From positions 1,674,001 to 1,738,000 of the forward strand of contig NC_013530.1 of assembly GCF_000024965.1 (NCBI RefSeq): 64,000 bases of DNA. Reading direction: 5' to 3'. Below the pieces are notes generated by a model, which worked only from the letters and a program-made list of their open reading frames with translations, was not told the DNA's origin and ran no database searches. The first letter of the stretch is position 1. Each line of letters starts with the position of its first letter. This document shows positions 8,183-19,159 of this stretch, piece by piece. Source of the DNA: Xylanimonas cellulosilytica DSM 15894 (GTDB lineage: Bacteria > Actinomycetota > Actinomycetes > Actinomycetales > Cellulomonadaceae). The translations under genes were made by a program, and so were the position numbers.

Positions 8183-10162
8183 ATGCCCGATCCCGCCACG
8201 TACCGTCCGGCGCCGGGGGAGATCCCGACCTCGCCAGGGGTGTACCGGTTCCGGGACCCGCACGGGCGCGTCATCTACGTCGGCAAGGCGAAGAATCTGC
8301 GCTCGCGCCTGTCGAACTACTTCCAGGACCTGGCCAACCTGCACTCGCGCACCCAGACGATGGTCACCACGGCCGCGTCCGTCGAGTGGACGGTCGTGGG
8401 CACCGAGGTGGAGGCGCTGGCCCTCGAGTACTCGTGGATCAAGCAGTTCGACCCGCGGTTCAACGTCAAGTACCGGGACGACAAGTCGTACCCGTTCCTG
8501 GCCGTCACGATGGCGGACGATTTCCCGCGCGCCCAGGTGATGCGCGGGGCCAAGCGGCCCGGGACGCGGTACTTCGGCCCCTACGGCCACGCGTGGGCGA
8601 TCCGCGAGACCCTCGACCTGCTGCTGCGCGTCTTCCCGATCCGCACCTGCTCGGCCGGCGTGTTCAAGCGCGCGGCGCAGTCGGGCCGCCCCTGCCTGCT
8701 CGGGTACATCGACAAGTGCTCGGCACCGTGCGTGGGCCGCATCAGCCCGGCGGACCACAAGGCGCTGGCCGAGGACTTCTGCGCCTTCATGGCCGGGGAC
8801 ACGCAGCGGTTCGTCCGCCGGATCGAGAAGCAGATGCGGGACGCCGCGGCGAACATGGAGTACGAGCAGGCCGCCCGCCTGCGCGACGACGTCCAGGCCC
8901 TGCAGCGCGCGCTGGAGAAGAACGCCGTCGTGCTCGGCGACGCCACGGACGCCGACATCTTCGCCCTCGTCGGCGACGAGCTGGAGGCCGCCGTCCAGGT
9001 GTTCCACGTGCGCGGCGGCCGCGTCCGCGGCCAGCGCGGCTGGGTCGTGGAGAAGGTCGAGGACATCACGGACGGCGAGCTCGTCGAGCACCTGCTCCAG
9101 CAGGTCTACGGCGGCGACGCGGAAGCATCCGTCCCGCGCGAGGTGCTGGTCCCCGTGCTCCCGCCGGACCCGCAGCAGGTCACGGCGTGGCTCGCCGGGC
9201 TGCGCGGCTCCCGCGTCGACGTGCGCGTGCCGCAGCGCGGCGACAAGCGCGAGCTCGCCGAGACCGTCCGCAAGAACGCCGAGCACGCCCTGATGCTGCA
9301 CCGCACCCGCCGCGCCGGGGACCTCACCACCCGCAGCCAGGCGCTGCGCGAGCTGCAGGAGGCGCTCGACCTCGACACCGCCCCGCTGCGCATCGAGTGC
9401 TACGACGTCTCCCACACGCAAGGCACCTACCAGTCCGCGTCCATGGTGGTGTTCGAGGACGGGCTGCCCCGCAAGGGCGAGTACCGCTCCTTCAGCATCC
9501 GCGGCCCGGAGGGCGACGGCGCCCGCGACGACACCGCCGCCATGTACGAGGTCATCACGCGGCGCTTCCGCCGCTACCTGGCCGACCGCGCCCGCTCCGG
9601 CGAGCTCGAGCTGGACCTGGAGTCGGGGGAGGTCGACCCGCAGGAAGAGCCCGCCGAGACCAAGAAGCGGTTCGCCTACCCGCCGAACCTCGTCGTCGTC
9701 GACGGCGGGCCGCCGCAGGTCGCCGCGGCCCAGCGGGCGCTCGACGACCTCGGCGTCACCGACGTCGCCCTGTGCGGGCTCGCCAAGCGCCTGGAGGAGG
9801 TCTGGGTGGCGCACGACGACTACCCGGTCATCCTCGAACGCTCCTCCGAGGGCCTCTACCTGCTGCAGCGCGCCCGCGACGAGGCCCACCGGTTCGCGAT
9901 CACCCAGCACCGCAAGCGGCGCTCCAAGGGAATGACGGTCTCCGCGCTCGACGGCGTCCCCGGCCTCGGCCCGGCACGGCAAAAGGCGCTGCTCACGCAC
10001 TTCGGCTCCGTCAAGCGGCTGCGCGCCGCCTCCGTCGAGGAGATCGCCTCCGTCCGCGGCATGGGGACGACGACGGCGCAGGCGGTCGTGGCGGCCCTCG
10101 CCGCGCCGCAGACCCCGCCCACCGCACCCGACGCCGACCCGGCTGGCATCCTGGCCCCATGA
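8183..10162 (+). CDS. uvrC: Excinuclease ABC subunit C
   Basis: UvrC, 659 residues, makes the 3' and 5' incisions in nucleotide excision repair. The GIY-YIG nuclease is N-terminal ([21 protein letters not shown]). A UVR/UvrB-binding helix pair lies near 210–245 ([16 protein letters not shown]), the RNase H-like nuclease domain begins at [13 protein letters not shown] near residue 412, and tandem helix-hairpin-helix motifs close the protein ([29 protein letters not shown]). Its stop overlaps the rapZ start (ATGA), so the next gene is translationally coupled. Confidence 0.98.
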   Translation: MPDPATYRPAPGEIPTSPGVYRFRDPHGRVIYVGKAKNLRSRLSNYFQDLANLHSRTQTMVTTAASVEWTVVGTEVEALALEYSWIKQFDPRFNVKYRDDKSYPFLAVTMADDFPRAQVMRGAKRPGTRYFGPYGHAWAIRETLDLLLRVFPIRTCSAGVFKRAAQSGRPCLLGYIDKCSAPCVGRISPADHKALAEDFCAFMAGDTQRFVRRIEKQMRDAAANMEYEQAARLRDDVQALQRALEKNAVVLGDATDADIFALVGDELEAAVQVFHVRGGRVRGQRGWVVEKVEDITDGELVEHLLQQVYGGDAEASVPREVLVPVLPPDPQQVTAWLAGLRGSRVDVRVPQRGDKRELAETVRKNAEHALMLHRTRRAGDLTTRSQALRELQEALDLDTAPLRIECYDVSHTQGTYQSASMVVFEDGLPRKGEYRSFSIRGPEGDGARDDTAAMYEVITRRFRRYLADRARSGELELDLESGEVDPQEEPAETKKRFAYPPNLVVVDGGPPQVAAAQRALDDLGVTDVALCGLAKRLEEVWVAHDDYPVILERSSEGLYLLQRARDEAHRFAITQHRKRRSKGMTVSALDGVPGLGPARQKALLTHFGSVKRLRAASVEEIASVRGMGTTTAQAVVAALAAPQTPPTAPDADPAGILAP

Positions 10163-11097
10163 CGGAGAAGACACGCCCGCCCACCGTCCCGCAGGGTGTC
10201 CCCGCCGTCGAGGCCGCCACCCGCGCGCCCGACCGCAAGGAACCCGAGGTCCTCGTCATCACCGGCATGTCCGGCGCCGGACGCACCCGCGCCGCCAGCG
10301 TGCTCGAAGACCTCGACTGGTTCGTCGTCGACAACCTGCCGCCCATGATGATCGTCCCGCTCGTCGACCTCATGACCCGCGCGGGCTCCGCCGTCGAACG
10401 CCTCGCCGTCGTCGTCGACGTGCGCGGGCGGCAGTACTTCTCCGAGCTCGCCGGCGCCCTCGGGCACCTGCGCGCCGCAGGCGTCCAGTACCGGATCCTC
10501 TTCCTCGACGCGTCCGACGAGGAGCTCGTGCGCCGCTTCGAGGCCGTGCGCCGCCCGCACCCGCTGCAGGGCGACGGCCGCATCCTCGACGGCATCGCCG
10601 ACGAGCGCCGCGCCCTGTCCACCCTCGCCGAGCGCGCCGACACCGTCATCGACACCACCAACCTGTCCGTGCACGACCTCGCCCGCGAGGTGCGCGCCGC
10701 CGTCGCCGACGGCGCCCCCGAGGCGCTGCGCGTCAACGTCGTCGCCTTCGGCTTCAAGTACGGCCTGCCGCTCGACGCCGACCACGTCGTCGACGTGCGC
10801 TTCCTCGCCAACCCCTACTGGATCACCGAGCTGCGCCACCTCACGGGCCGCGACGCCCCCGTGCGCGACTACGTCCTCTCACGTCCCGGCGCGCGCCTCT
10901 TCGTCGACCGCTACGTCGCCACGCTCGAACCCGTGCTCACCGGGTACCTGCACGAGGAGAAGCGGTACGCGACCATCGCCGTCGGCTGCACCGGCGGCAA
11001 GCACCGCTCCGTGGCCGTCGCCGAGGAGATCGCCCACCGCCTGCGCGCACAAGGGCTCCGCGTCACCGTCACCGCCCGCGACCTGGGCAAGGAGTAG
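10159..11097 (+). CDS. rapZ: RapZ/YvcJ-family nucleotide-binding protein
   Basis: 312 residues. The P-loop reads GMSGAGRT, with Arg where Lys is usual, a substitution I have seen as typical of actinobacterial homologues. The sequence continues with VDNLPPMMI and the conserved C-terminal half containing [22 protein letters not shown] and [14 protein letters not shown]. Known relatives bind RNA or second messengers and control amino-sugar metabolism. It is coupled to uvrC by an ATGA overlap and followed three bases later by yvcK and then whiA, the classic conserved cluster. Confidence 0.95.
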   Translation: MTEKTRPPTVPQGVPAVEAATRAPDRKEPEVLVITGMSGAGRTRAASVLEDLDWFVVDNLPPMMIVPLVDLMTRAGSAVERLAVVVDVRGRQYFSELAGALGHLRAAGVQYRILFLDASDEELVRRFEAVRRPHPLQGDGRILDGIADERRALSTLAERADTVIDTTNLSVHDLAREVRAAVADGAPEALRVNVVAFGFKYGLPLDADHVVDVRFLANPYWITELRHLTGRDAPVRDYVLSRPGARLFVDRYVATLEPVLTGYLHEEKRYATIAVGCTGGKHRSVAVAEEIAHRLRAQGLRVTVTARDLGKE

Positions 11098-11100
11098 CCC

Positions 11101-12063
11101 GTGGGCGTACCTTCCACCAAGCCCGCGGTGGTCGCGCTGGGCGGCGGGCACGGGCTGTCCGCCAGCCTGCGCGCCCTGCGCCACGTCTCCGACCGGCTCA
11201 CCGCCGTCGTCACCGTCGCCGACGACGGCGGGTCGTCGGGCCGGCTGCGCGAGGAGCTCGGCGTGCTCCCGCCCGGCGACCTGCGCATGGCGCTCGCGGC
11301 CCTGACCGACGACTCCGACTGGGGGCGCACGTGGTCGGCCGTGCTCCAGCACCGGTTCCACACCGACGGACCGCTGGACAACCACGCCGTGGGCAACCTG
11401 CTCATCACCGCCCTGTGGGAACTGCTCGGCGACACCGTGACCGGCCTGGACTGGGTGGGCAAGCTCCTGGGCGCGCGGGGGCGGGTGCTGCCCATGGCGT
11501 CGGTGCCGCTCGTCGTCGAGGCGGACGTGCGCGCCGACGACGGCCCCTGCACCGTCATCGGGCAGGTCAACGTGGCCACGGCCGCCGGACGGATCGAGCA
11601 GCTCCGGCTGCATCCGGCGGACCCGCCCGCGTGCCCCGAGGCCGTGGCCGCCGTCCGGGCGGCCGACTGGGTCGTGCTCGGGCCCGGCTCCTGGTACTCC
11701 TCGGTGCTCGTGCACCTGCTGGTCCCCGAGCTCTCCGCCGCGCTGCACGAGACCTCCGCGCGCCGCTGCGTGACGCTCAACCTGTCGCCCGACGCCGAGA
11801 CGTCGGGGCTGACCGCCGTCGACCTGCTGGACGCGCTGCACCACCACGCGCCGGGCCTGCGGATCGACGCGGTGCTGGCCGACCCGTCGGCGGTCGAGGA
11901 CGTGGGCGCGGCCGAGGAGGCCGCGGTGCGGTTGGGCGCCAGGCTGGTGATGCGACAGGTGGCGCTCGGCGACGGCACCGCCCAGCACGACGCGCTGCGC
12001 CTCGCCGCCGCCTACCGTGACGTGTTCGACGGCGTCCTCGGCGACGTCACCCCTGGCGACTGA
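11101..12063 (+). CDS. yvcK: YvcK/CofD-like gluconeogenesis factor
   Basis: 320 residues from a GTG start. It has the CofD-like Rossmann signatures: [15 protein letters not shown] at the N-terminus, [12 protein letters not shown] near residue 42, [12 protein letters not shown] near 58, and a central [10 protein letters not shown] loop. YvcK proteins bind UDP-sugars and influence cell-wall synthesis and growth on gluconeogenic carbon; the CofD transferase reaction is not expected. It lies between rapZ and whiA. Confidence 0.93.
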   Translation: MGVPSTKPAVVALGGGHGLSASLRALRHVSDRLTAVVTVADDGGSSGRLREELGVLPPGDLRMALAALTDDSDWGRTWSAVLQHRFHTDGPLDNHAVGNLLITALWELLGDTVTGLDWVGKLLGARGRVLPMASVPLVVEADVRADDGPCTVIGQVNVATAAGRIEQLRLHPADPPACPEAVAAVRAADWVVLGPGSWYSSVLVHLLVPELSAALHETSARRCVTLNLSPDAETSGLTAVDLLDALHHHAPGLRIDAVLADPSAVEDVGAAEEAAVRLGARLVMRQVALGDGTAQHDALRLAAAYRDVFDGVLGDVTPGD

Positions 12064-12152
12064 GCCCGGCCCGGCGACGCCGGGCGCCGGTCGATCACAC
12101 GGCGACACGCCGACGTCCGATCGGTGCGACACGCCGTGGCAGGATGACCGCC

Positions 12153-13133
12153 ATGGCGCTCACCGCACAGGTCAAGAACGAGCTCGCGCGGCTGCGCGTG
12201 ACCCGCACCTCCTGCCGCAAGGCGGAGGTCTCCGCGATGCTGCGGTTCTCCGGCGGGCTGCACATCATCTCGGGCCGCGTCGTCGTCGAGGCCGAGCTCG
12301 ACACCGAGGCCGCGGCCGCCCGCCTGCGGATCGCGATCGCTGAGCTGTACGGGCAGCAGAGCGACCTCATCGTGGTGCAGGCCGGCGGGCTGCGGAAGCA
12401 CCACCGGTACGTGGTCCGCGTGGTGCGCGACGGCGAGTCGCTCGCCCGGCAGACCGGCCTGCTCGACCAGCGCGGGCGGCCCGTGCGCGGCCTGGCTCCC
12501 GAGGTGGTCGCGGCCGGCGTGCCGGAGGCCGAGGCCGTGTGGCGCGGCGCGTTCCTCGCGCACGGCTCCCTGACGGAGCCGGGCCGCTCCATGGCCCTCG
12601 AGGTGACCTGCCCGGGCCCCGAGGCCGCGCTCGCGCTCGTCGGCGCCGCACGCCGCGTCGGCGTGCACGCCAAGTCCCGCGAGGTCCGCGGCGTCGACCG
12701 CGTCGTCGTGCGCGACGGCGAGGCGATCGGCGAGCTGCTGCGCCGCATGGGCGCGACGACGACGCTCGACATCTGGGAGGAGCGGCGTGCCCGGCGGGAG
12801 GTGCGCGGCACCGCCAACCGGCTGGCGAACTTCGACGACGCGAACCTGCGGCGCTCGGCCCGTGCGGCGGTCGCGGCGGGCGCACGCGTGCAGCGGGCGT
12901 TCGAGATCCTCGGCGACGAGGTGCCCGAGCACCTGCGCGAGGCGGGCGAGCTGCGGCTCGCGCACAAGGAGGCGTCGCTGGAGGAGCTGGGCCAGCTCGC
13001 CGACCCGCAGCTGTCCAAGGACGCCGTCGCCGGCCGCATCCGGCGGCTGCTGTCGACGGCGGACAAGCGCGCCATGGAGCTCGGCATCCCCGACACGGAG
13101 GCCGACCTGAGCCCCGACCTCCTCGACCTCTGA
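12153..13133 (+). CDS. whiA: Sporulation/cell-division regulator WhiA
   Basis: 326 residues starting [15 protein letters not shown] prefer this ATG to one nine bases upstream because it leaves room for the AGG ribosome site. It has the LAGLIDADG-like N-terminal half ([19 protein letters not shown], then [19 protein letters not shown]) and a C-terminal helix-turn-helix ([26 protein letters not shown]). In actinobacteria WhiA is a transcription factor controlling division and, in sporulating species, septation. The last gene of the uvrC–rapZ–yvcK–whiA run. Confidence 0.96.
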   Translation: MALTAQVKNELARLRVTRTSCRKAEVSAMLRFSGGLHIISGRVVVEAELDTEAAAARLRIAIAELYGQQSDLIVVQAGGLRKHHRYVVRVVRDGESLARQTGLLDQRGRPVRGLAPEVVAAGVPEAEAVWRGAFLAHGSLTEPGRSMALEVTCPGPEAALALVGAARRVGVHAKSREVRGVDRVVVRDGEAIGELLRRMGATTTLDIWEERRARREVRGTANRLANFDDANLRRSARAAVAAGARVQRAFEILGDEVPEHLREAGELRLAHKEASLEELGQLADPQLSKDAVAGRIRRLLSTADKRAMELGIPDTEADLSPDLLDL

Positions 13134-14406
<1,273 letters not shown>

Positions 14407-14429
14407 CTCTCCCGTAGCCCAGCGTGAAC

Positions 14430-14503
14430 GAAGGCCGCGTGCGTGGTTTCGACAGGCTCAACCACCGGTTGGTTGAGCCCGTCGAAACCCCACGCGGCCT
14501 TCG
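14430..14503. terminator. Long hairpin containing a REP-like palindrome, gap–pgk gap
   Basis: An almost perfect inverted repeat of about 34 bases per arm with a very short loop. Its inner part is GGTTTCGACAGGCTCAACCA facing its complement; the outer part, GAAGGCCGCGTG, pairs with CACGCGGCCTTC. It lies between the gap stop and the pgk ribosome site, so it is probably a terminator or attenuator that lowers read-through into pgk. The same inner palindrome recurs at 17331–17463, so it is a dispersed repeat rather than a gene-specific hairpin. Confidence 0.75.
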
Positions 14504-14548
14504 GCGTTCCGCCCCTGAACCTTTCCACCCCTGACCGATGGAGTGACT

Positions 14549-15766
14549 GTGAAGACCATCGCCACGCTCGGCGACCTCACCGGCAAGAAGGTCCTGGTCC
14601 GCTCGGACTTCAACGTCCCGCTCAAGGAGGGCGTCATCACCGACGACGGCCGCATCCGTGCGGCCCTGCCGACGCTCAACGCCCTGCTCGACGCCGGCGC
14701 CGCGGTGATCGTGACCGCGCACCTGGGCCGCCCGAAGCCCGTCGACGGCTTCACCTTCGAGGAGAAGTTCTCGCTCGCCCCGGCCGCCGCCCGCCTGGGT
14801 GAGCTGCTCGGCAAGGACGTCAAGCTCGCCGCGGACCTCACCGGTCCGTCCGCGCAGGAGACCGTCGCCGCCCTCCAGCCGGGCGAGGTCGCCATGCTGG
14901 AGAACGTGCGCTTCGACCCGCGCGAGACGTCGAAGGTCGACGCCGAGCGTGAGGCGCAGGCCGCCGAGCTCGCCGCCCTCGCCGACGCGTTCGTGTCCGA
15001 CGGCTTCGGCGTCGTGCACCGCAAGCAGGCCTCGGTCTACGACGTCGCCAAGCTGCTGCCCGCCGCGGCCGGCACCCTGGTGTTCAAGGAGGTCGACTCG
15101 CTCTCGCGCGCGACGACCGACCCGGAGCGCCCCTACGTCGTCGTCCTCGGCGGCTCGAAGGTCTCCGACAAGCTCGGCGTCATCTCCAACCTGATCGAGA
15201 AGGCCGACCGCCTGCTCATCGGCGGCGGCATGATGTTCACCTTCCTCAAGGCTCAGGGCCACGAGGTCGGCACGTCGCTGCTCGAGGCCGACCAGATCGA
15301 GACCGTCCAGGGCTACCTCGCCCGCGCCGCCGAGCGCGGCGTCGAGATCGTCCTCCCGGTCGACGTCGTCGTCGCCGACGCGTTCGACGCCCCGGCCCCG
15401 GCCGGCGTCGTCGCCGCGGACGCGATCCCGGCCGACAAGATCGGCCTGGACATCGGCCCCGCCTCGGGCGAGCTGTTCGCCGCGAAGCTGGCCGACGCCA
15501 AGACCATCGCCTGGAACGGCCCCATGGGCGTCTTCGAGCGCCCCGAGTACGCGGCCGGTACCCGTGCCGTGGCCGAGGGCATCATCGCGGCGACCTCGAA
15601 CGGCGGCTTCTCGATCGTCGGTGGCGGCGACTCGGCCGCGGCCGTGCGCATCCTCGGCCTCGACGAGGACGGCTTCTCCCACATCTCCACCGGTGGCGGT
15701 GCCTCCCTCGAGCTCCTCGAGGGCAAGGTCCTGCCCGGCATCGACGTCCTTTCCGACGAGAACTGA
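14549..15766 (+). CDS. pgk: Phosphoglycerate kinase
   Basis: 405 residues. I start at the GTG five bases after GGAG; a GTG six bases earlier would overlap that site. It transfers phosphate from 1,3-bisphosphoglycerate to ADP. Motifs are [11 protein letters not shown] near residue 17, the substrate-binding [24 protein letters not shown] near 205, and the C-terminal nucleotide-binding GGGDSAAAV. It follows gap after the REP-like hairpin and precedes tpiA by 11 bases. Confidence 0.98.
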   Translation: MKTIATLGDLTGKKVLVRSDFNVPLKEGVITDDGRIRAALPTLNALLDAGAAVIVTAHLGRPKPVDGFTFEEKFSLAPAAARLGELLGKDVKLAADLTGPSAQETVAALQPGEVAMLENVRFDPRETSKVDAEREAQAAELAALADAFVSDGFGVVHRKQASVYDVAKLLPAAAGTLVFKEVDSLSRATTDPERPYVVVLGGSKVSDKLGVISNLIEKADRLLIGGGMMFTFLKAQGHEVGTSLLEADQIETVQGYLARAAERGVEIVLPVDVVVADAFDAPAPAGVVAADAIPADKIGLDIGPASGELFAAKLADAKTIAWNGPMGVFERPEYAAGTRAVAEGIIAATSNGGFSIVGGGDSAAAVRILGLDEDGFSHISTGGGASLELLEGKVLPGIDVLSDEN

Positions 15767-15777
15767 GGCTGACTCGC

Positions 15778-16563
15778 ATGACCACTCGCACCCCGCTCAT
15801 GGCGGGCAACTGGAAGATGAACCTGGACCACCAGGAGGCCATCGCCACCGTCCAGAAGCTTGCCTGGACGCTCAAGGACGCCAAGCACGACCCCGCTTCG
15901 GTCGAGGTCGTCGTCTGCGCGCCGTTCACGGACCTGCGCTCGGTGCAGACCCTGGTCGACGGTGACAAGCTCGACGTCAAGTACGCCGCGCAGGACGTCT
16001 CGCAGCACGCGTCGGGCGCCTACACCGGCGAGATCTCCGCGGCGATGCTCGCGAAGCTCGGCTGCGCCTACGTCGTCGTCGGGCACTCGGAGCGCCGGGA
16101 GTACCACGGCGAGTCCGACGCGCTGGTCAACGCCAAGGTGAAGGCAGCGTTCGGCCAGGGCATCACGCCGATCCTGTGCGTCGGCGAGGGCCTGGACGTC
16201 CGCAAGGCGGGCGACCAGGTCTCCTACACGCTCGCGCAGGTCGAGGCAGGCCTCGCCGGGCTCACCGCCGAGCAGGCCACGACCATCGTCATCGCCTACG
16301 AGCCCGTCTGGGCCATCGGCACCGGCGAGGTCGCCACCCCCGAGGACGCGCAGGAGGTCTGCGGCGCGATCCGCGGCCTGCTCGCCCGCCTGTACGACGA
16401 CGAGGTCGCCGCGGCGACCCGCGTCCTGTACGGCGGTTCGGTGAAGTCGTCCAACGTCGCCGACATCATGGCGAAGCCGGACGTCGACGGCGCCCTCGTG
16501 GGCGGCGCGAGCCTCGACCCCGCGGAGTTCGCGAAGATCGTGCGCTACCAGGCTCACGCCTGA
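15778..16563 (+). CDS. tpiA: Triosephosphate isomerase
   Basis: 261 residues. It interconverts dihydroxyacetone phosphate and glyceraldehyde 3-phosphate. Conserved features are [11 protein letters not shown] (Asn and Lys of the active site), the catalytic His in [11 protein letters not shown], the catalytic Glu in [12 protein letters not shown], and the phosphate loop [10 protein letters not shown]. Ribosome site GAGG precedes the ATG. Third gene of the glycolytic group. Confidence 0.98.
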   Translation: MTTRTPLMAGNWKMNLDHQEAIATVQKLAWTLKDAKHDPASVEVVVCAPFTDLRSVQTLVDGDKLDVKYAAQDVSQHASGAYTGEISAAMLAKLGCAYVVVGHSERREYHGESDALVNAKVKAAFGQGITPILCVGEGLDVRKAGDQVSYTLAQVEAGLAGLTAEQATTIVIAYEPVWAIGTGEVATPEDAQEVCGAIRGLLARLYDDEVAAATRVLYGGSVKSSNVADIMAKPDVDGALVGGASLDPAEFAKIVRYQAHA

Positions 16564-16580
16564 CAATCACCCCACGCTGC

Positions 16581-16630
16581 GCGCCCTCCGAGGCGCCCCC
16601 GGGTCACCGGGGGTTCGCCTCGGGGGGCGC
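16581..16630. terminator. Strong hairpin after tpiA
   Basis: GCGCCCTCCGAGGCG pairs with CGCCTCGGGGGGCGC with one mismatch, and the inner CCCCCGG pairs with CCGGGGG around a four-base loop. There is no U-run, as is common for actinobacterial terminators. It ends about 20 bases before secG, so it probably separates the glycolytic transcript from secG–rbpA. Confidence 0.65.
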
Positions 16631-16651
16631 GCGTCACCTAGGCTGGAGCCC

Positions 16652-16894
16652 ATGGACGTCCTGCGCATCATCCTCCAGGTCCTGCTGGTCATCACCAGCG
16701 GGTTCCTCACCCTCCTGATCCTCCTGCACAAGGGCAAGGGCGGGGGTCTGTCCGACATGTTCGGTGGTGGCATCTCGGCCAGCGCCGGGTCGTCCGGTGT
16801 CGCCGAGCGGAACCTCAACCGCATCACCATCTCGTTCGCCGTCGTCTGGGCGGCCGTCATCGTACTTTTGGGACTCATTCAACGACTCGCCTGA
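16652..16894 (+). CDS. secG: Preprotein translocase subunit SecG
   Basis: 80 residues with two membrane helices (about 1–22 and 55–77), separated by the conserved loop HKGKGGGLSDMFGGG. SecG is the small accessory subunit of the SecYEG channel. Its position immediately after tpiA is the standard actinobacterial order. The second helix, ITISFAVVWAAVIVLLGLIQ, ends the protein. Confidence 0.96.
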   Translation: MDVLRIILQVLLVITSGFLTLLILLHKGKGGGLSDMFGGGISASAGSSGVAERNLNRITISFAVVWAAVIVLLGLIQRLA

Positions 16895-16963
16895 CCTCAG
16901 GTACTCTCGGCACGTCGTCGGCACCGGCGCCGGCGGTCGAGTCGAAGGTGAGGTCGGGCTTCC

Positions 16964-17323
16964 GTGGGTTCTGCTGGTCATGCAATCCGGGGTTCGCGCG
17001 TGGGCGCGGGTCCGATGGGCGAGTCCGAGCGCGGTGGTGACATCGCGCCCCGGGCCCGCATCTCCTACTGGTGCGCCAACGGGCACGAGACCCAGCCGGT
17101 CTTCGCCGTGATCGCGGACTTCCTGCCGCCAGAGCGGTGGGAGTGTCCGAAGTGCGGGTTCCCGGCTGGACTCGACCCGACGGCTCCGCCGTCGCCCCTG
17201 CGCAACGAGCCGTACAAGACGCACCTCGCGTACGTCAAGGAGCGCCGCTCGGACGAGGAGGGCGCCGCGCTCCTGGACGAGGCGCTGGCGGTCCTGCGCC
17301 GCCGCCGGGGCGAGGTCGCGTAA
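16964..17323 (+). CDS. rbpA: RNA polymerase-binding protein RbpA
   Basis: 119 residues from a GTG start. RbpA is an actinobacteria-specific protein that stabilises the open complex of RNA polymerase with the principal sigma factor. Visible features are the N-terminal AIRGSRVGAGPMGESERG, the zinc-type core WCANGHE…WECPKCGFPAG, and the sigma-interacting C-terminal PYKTHLAYVKERRSDEEG. Its presence next to secG is one of the best indicators of the phylum. The ribosome site is weak (AAGGTGAGG about ten bases upstream). Confidence 0.96.
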   Translation: MGSAGHAIRGSRVGAGPMGESERGGDIAPRARISYWCANGHETQPVFAVIADFLPPERWECPKCGFPAGLDPTAPPSPLRNEPYKTHLAYVKERRSDEEGAALLDEALAVLRRRRGEVA

Positions 17324-17330
17324 CAGCAGA

Positions 17331-17463
17331 AACGGTGGTTGAGCCTGTCGAAACCACCCACAGCTCGCGTGCTGTGGTTTCGACGGGCTCAACCACCGTT
17401 GTGTCGTTCACGGGCCGGGCTCGGCCACCGGGTCGTGGTGGTTTCGACAGGCTCAACCACCGG
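17331..17463. repeat. REP-like palindromes between rbpA and pgl
   Basis: Three arms of the same repeat seen after gap. 17331–17400 is a long hairpin, with AACGGTGGTTGAGCC paired to GGCTCAACCACCGTT and the centre extended by CACAGC/GCTGTG. A further single arm follows at 17437–17463. The block sits exactly between the convergent rbpA and pgl genes, where a bidirectional terminator is expected. Confidence 0.8.
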
Positions 17464-17471
17464 GGTGTCGT

Positions 17472-18221
17472 CTACGGGGCGTCCGAGGCGGCCGTGTCCA
17501 GGAGCCAGAGGGTGCGGTCCGTGCCGTGGACGCCCGACGCCGGGACGTCCGTGACGTCGTGACCGCCCAGCGCGGCTGCGGCCTGCTCGGCCTTCTCGGC
17601 GCCCGCCGCCACGACCCACACCTCGCGGGCCGTGTTGATGGCGTCGAAGGTCAGCGAGACACGCTCGGCAGGCGGCTTGGGGGAGCCGTGCACGGCCACC
17701 GTGGCGCCGACGGCGGTGAGCGCCTCGTGACCCGGGAACAGGGATGCCACGTGCCCGTCCGGGCCCATGCCCAGCAGCAGCACGTCGAACACCGGCACGG
17801 CGGCGTCGCCGTCGGCCAGTCTCGCGAGCTCGGCCGCGTACGCCGCCGCCGAGGCCTCGGGGGAGTCCGTGGTGTCCGGGCCGGCGATCGCGTGCACGTG
17901 CGCCTCCGGCAGCCCGTGCGACGCCACCAGGGCGTCGACGAGGGCTGCGCGGGCCTGCGTCTCGTTGCGGTCCGGGTCGCCCGTGGGCAGGTAGCGCTCG
18001 TCGCCCCACCACAGGTGCACGCCCGACCAGTCGACGGCCCCGACCAGCGGGCTCGCGGCGGCGGCGGCCAGCGCCGCCGTACCGACGGTCCCGCCCGTCA
18101 GGACGACGTGCACCGGCCGGCGCACCGACTGCATGTCCAGGATGCGCGTCAGCAGGCGTGCGGCGGCGGCCTGGGCGAGCACCTCGGCGTCCGGGTGGAC
18201 GACGACGAGCCGGGCGCTCAC
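17472..18221 (-). CDS. pgl: 6-phosphogluconolactonase
   Basis: 249 residues from a GTG that overlaps the opcA stop (GTGA). It hydrolyses 6-phosphogluconolactone in the oxidative pentose phosphate pathway. DevB/Pgl-type motifs are VLTGGTVGTAALAA near residue 40, VHLWWGDERYLPTGDPDRNE near 67, LLLGMGPDGHVASLFPGH near 150, and RVSLTFDAINTAREVWVVAAG near 185. Last gene of the tkt–tal–zwf–opcA–pgl cluster. Confidence 0.96.
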   Translation of the reverse strand: MSARLVVVHPDAEVLAQAAAARLLTRILDMQSVRRPVHVVLTGGTVGTAALAAAAASPLVGAVDWSGVHLWWGDERYLPTGDPDRNETQARAALVDALVASHGLPEAHVHAIAGPDTTDSPEASAAAYAAELARLADGDAAVPVFDVLLLGMGPDGHVASLFPGHEALTAVGATVAVHGSPKPPAERVSLTFDAINTAREVWVVAAGAEKAEQAAAALGGHDVTDVPASGVHGTDRTLWLLDTAASDAP

Positions 18222-19159
18222 GCGGCGGCCTCGGCGGACTCGGCGTCCACCGCGGGCAGGCCGTTGACGAGGGCCTCCTCGTAGACCTCGTCGGGGTCGA
18301 GGCGGCGCAGCTCCTCGATGAGGGCCTCGCTGAGCTTGCGGATCGGCAGCGCGATCCTGCGGTCGGGGGCCCCCGCCTGCGAGATCGTCACGAAGCGGCC
18401 GTCCGGGCGGTCCAGCAGGATGTCGCCGCTCTTGCGCTGGAGCACCACCCGCGTGATCGCCGTCGTGCCGGGCTGGTGCGCGATCGTCGTCGGGCACCTG
18501 AGGCGGGCGCGGAGCCAGCCGGCCAGCAGGTCGAGGGACGTGTGCCCCTTCTCGCCCTCGATGACGACGCCGGTGACGGGCTCGAACGGCGGCCGCTCGA
18601 CGGCGGCGGCCAGCAGGCCGCGCCACAGGGTGACGCGCGCCCACGCGAGGTCGGTGTCCCCGTCGGCGTAGTGCGCGCCGAGCGAGCGGATCATCGCCTC
18701 GGGCTCGCCGGACATCACCGAGTCGGTGATGCGGCGCTGAGCCATGCGGCCGATGGGGTGCGCCGACGGCGCCTGCGGTGCCTCGCGGGGCCACCAGACG
18801 ACGATGGGCGCGTCGGGCAGCAGCAGCGGCATCACGACGGCGTCGGGCTGGTCCTGGAGCGGGCCGGTGGCGCGCAGGATGACGACCTCGGACGCGCCGG
18901 CGTCACCGCCCACCCGGATCTGCGCGTCCAGGCGCGGGGCGGCGTCGACGGGACCGGCCGAGGCGAGCACCAGGACGCGGCACGGGTGCTCGCGGCTGGC
19001 GTCGTTGGCGGCCTCGACGGCGATCTCGACGTCGGCCTCGTCGGCGATGACCACGAGCGTGAGCACCCGGCCGAGGGCGACGGCGCCGCCCTCGTCGCGC
19101 AGGCGCACCAGGCGCTTGTCGACCGCCGTGGTGGTGGTCTCGGGCATGTCGATGATCAT
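18218..19159 (-). CDS. opcA: Glucose-6-phosphate dehydrogenase assembly protein OpcA
   Basis: 313 residues. I start at [20 protein letters not shown], which matches the family N-terminus and whose ATG overlaps the zwf stop as TGATG; a start 15 bases upstream is possible. OpcA is an allosteric activator or assembly factor of Zwf in actinobacteria and cyanobacteria. Conserved stretches include PIVVWWPREAP near 125 and DLAWARVTLWRGLLAAA near 170. It is placed directly between zwf and pgl. Confidence 0.95.
   Translation of the reverse strand: MIIDMPETTTTAVDKRLVRLRDEGGAVALGRVLTLVVIADEADVEIAVEAANDASREHPCRVLVLASAGPVDAAPRLDAQIRVGGDAGASEVVILRATGPLQDQPDAVVMPLLLPDAPIVVWWPREAPQAPSAHPIGRMAQRRITDSVMSGEPEAMIRSLGAHYADGDTDLAWARVTLWRGLLAAAVERPPFEPVTGVVIEGEKGHTSLDLLAGWLRARLRCPTTIAHQPGTTAITRVVLQRKSGDILLDRPDGRFVTISQAGAPDRRIALPIRKLSEALIEELRRLDPDEVYEEALVNGLPAVDAESAEAAA

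Noticed and set aside
4606-8274. Very long open frame (over 1200 codons) on the minus strand across uvrA
   Set aside because: Antisense shadow of a high-GC gene: low-complexity Arg/Ala/Leu/Val sequence, no motif, fully covered by uvrA.
8069-10174. Long minus-strand open frame across uvrC
   Set aside because: Same antisense artefact; the composition mirrors codon-position GC bias of uvrC.
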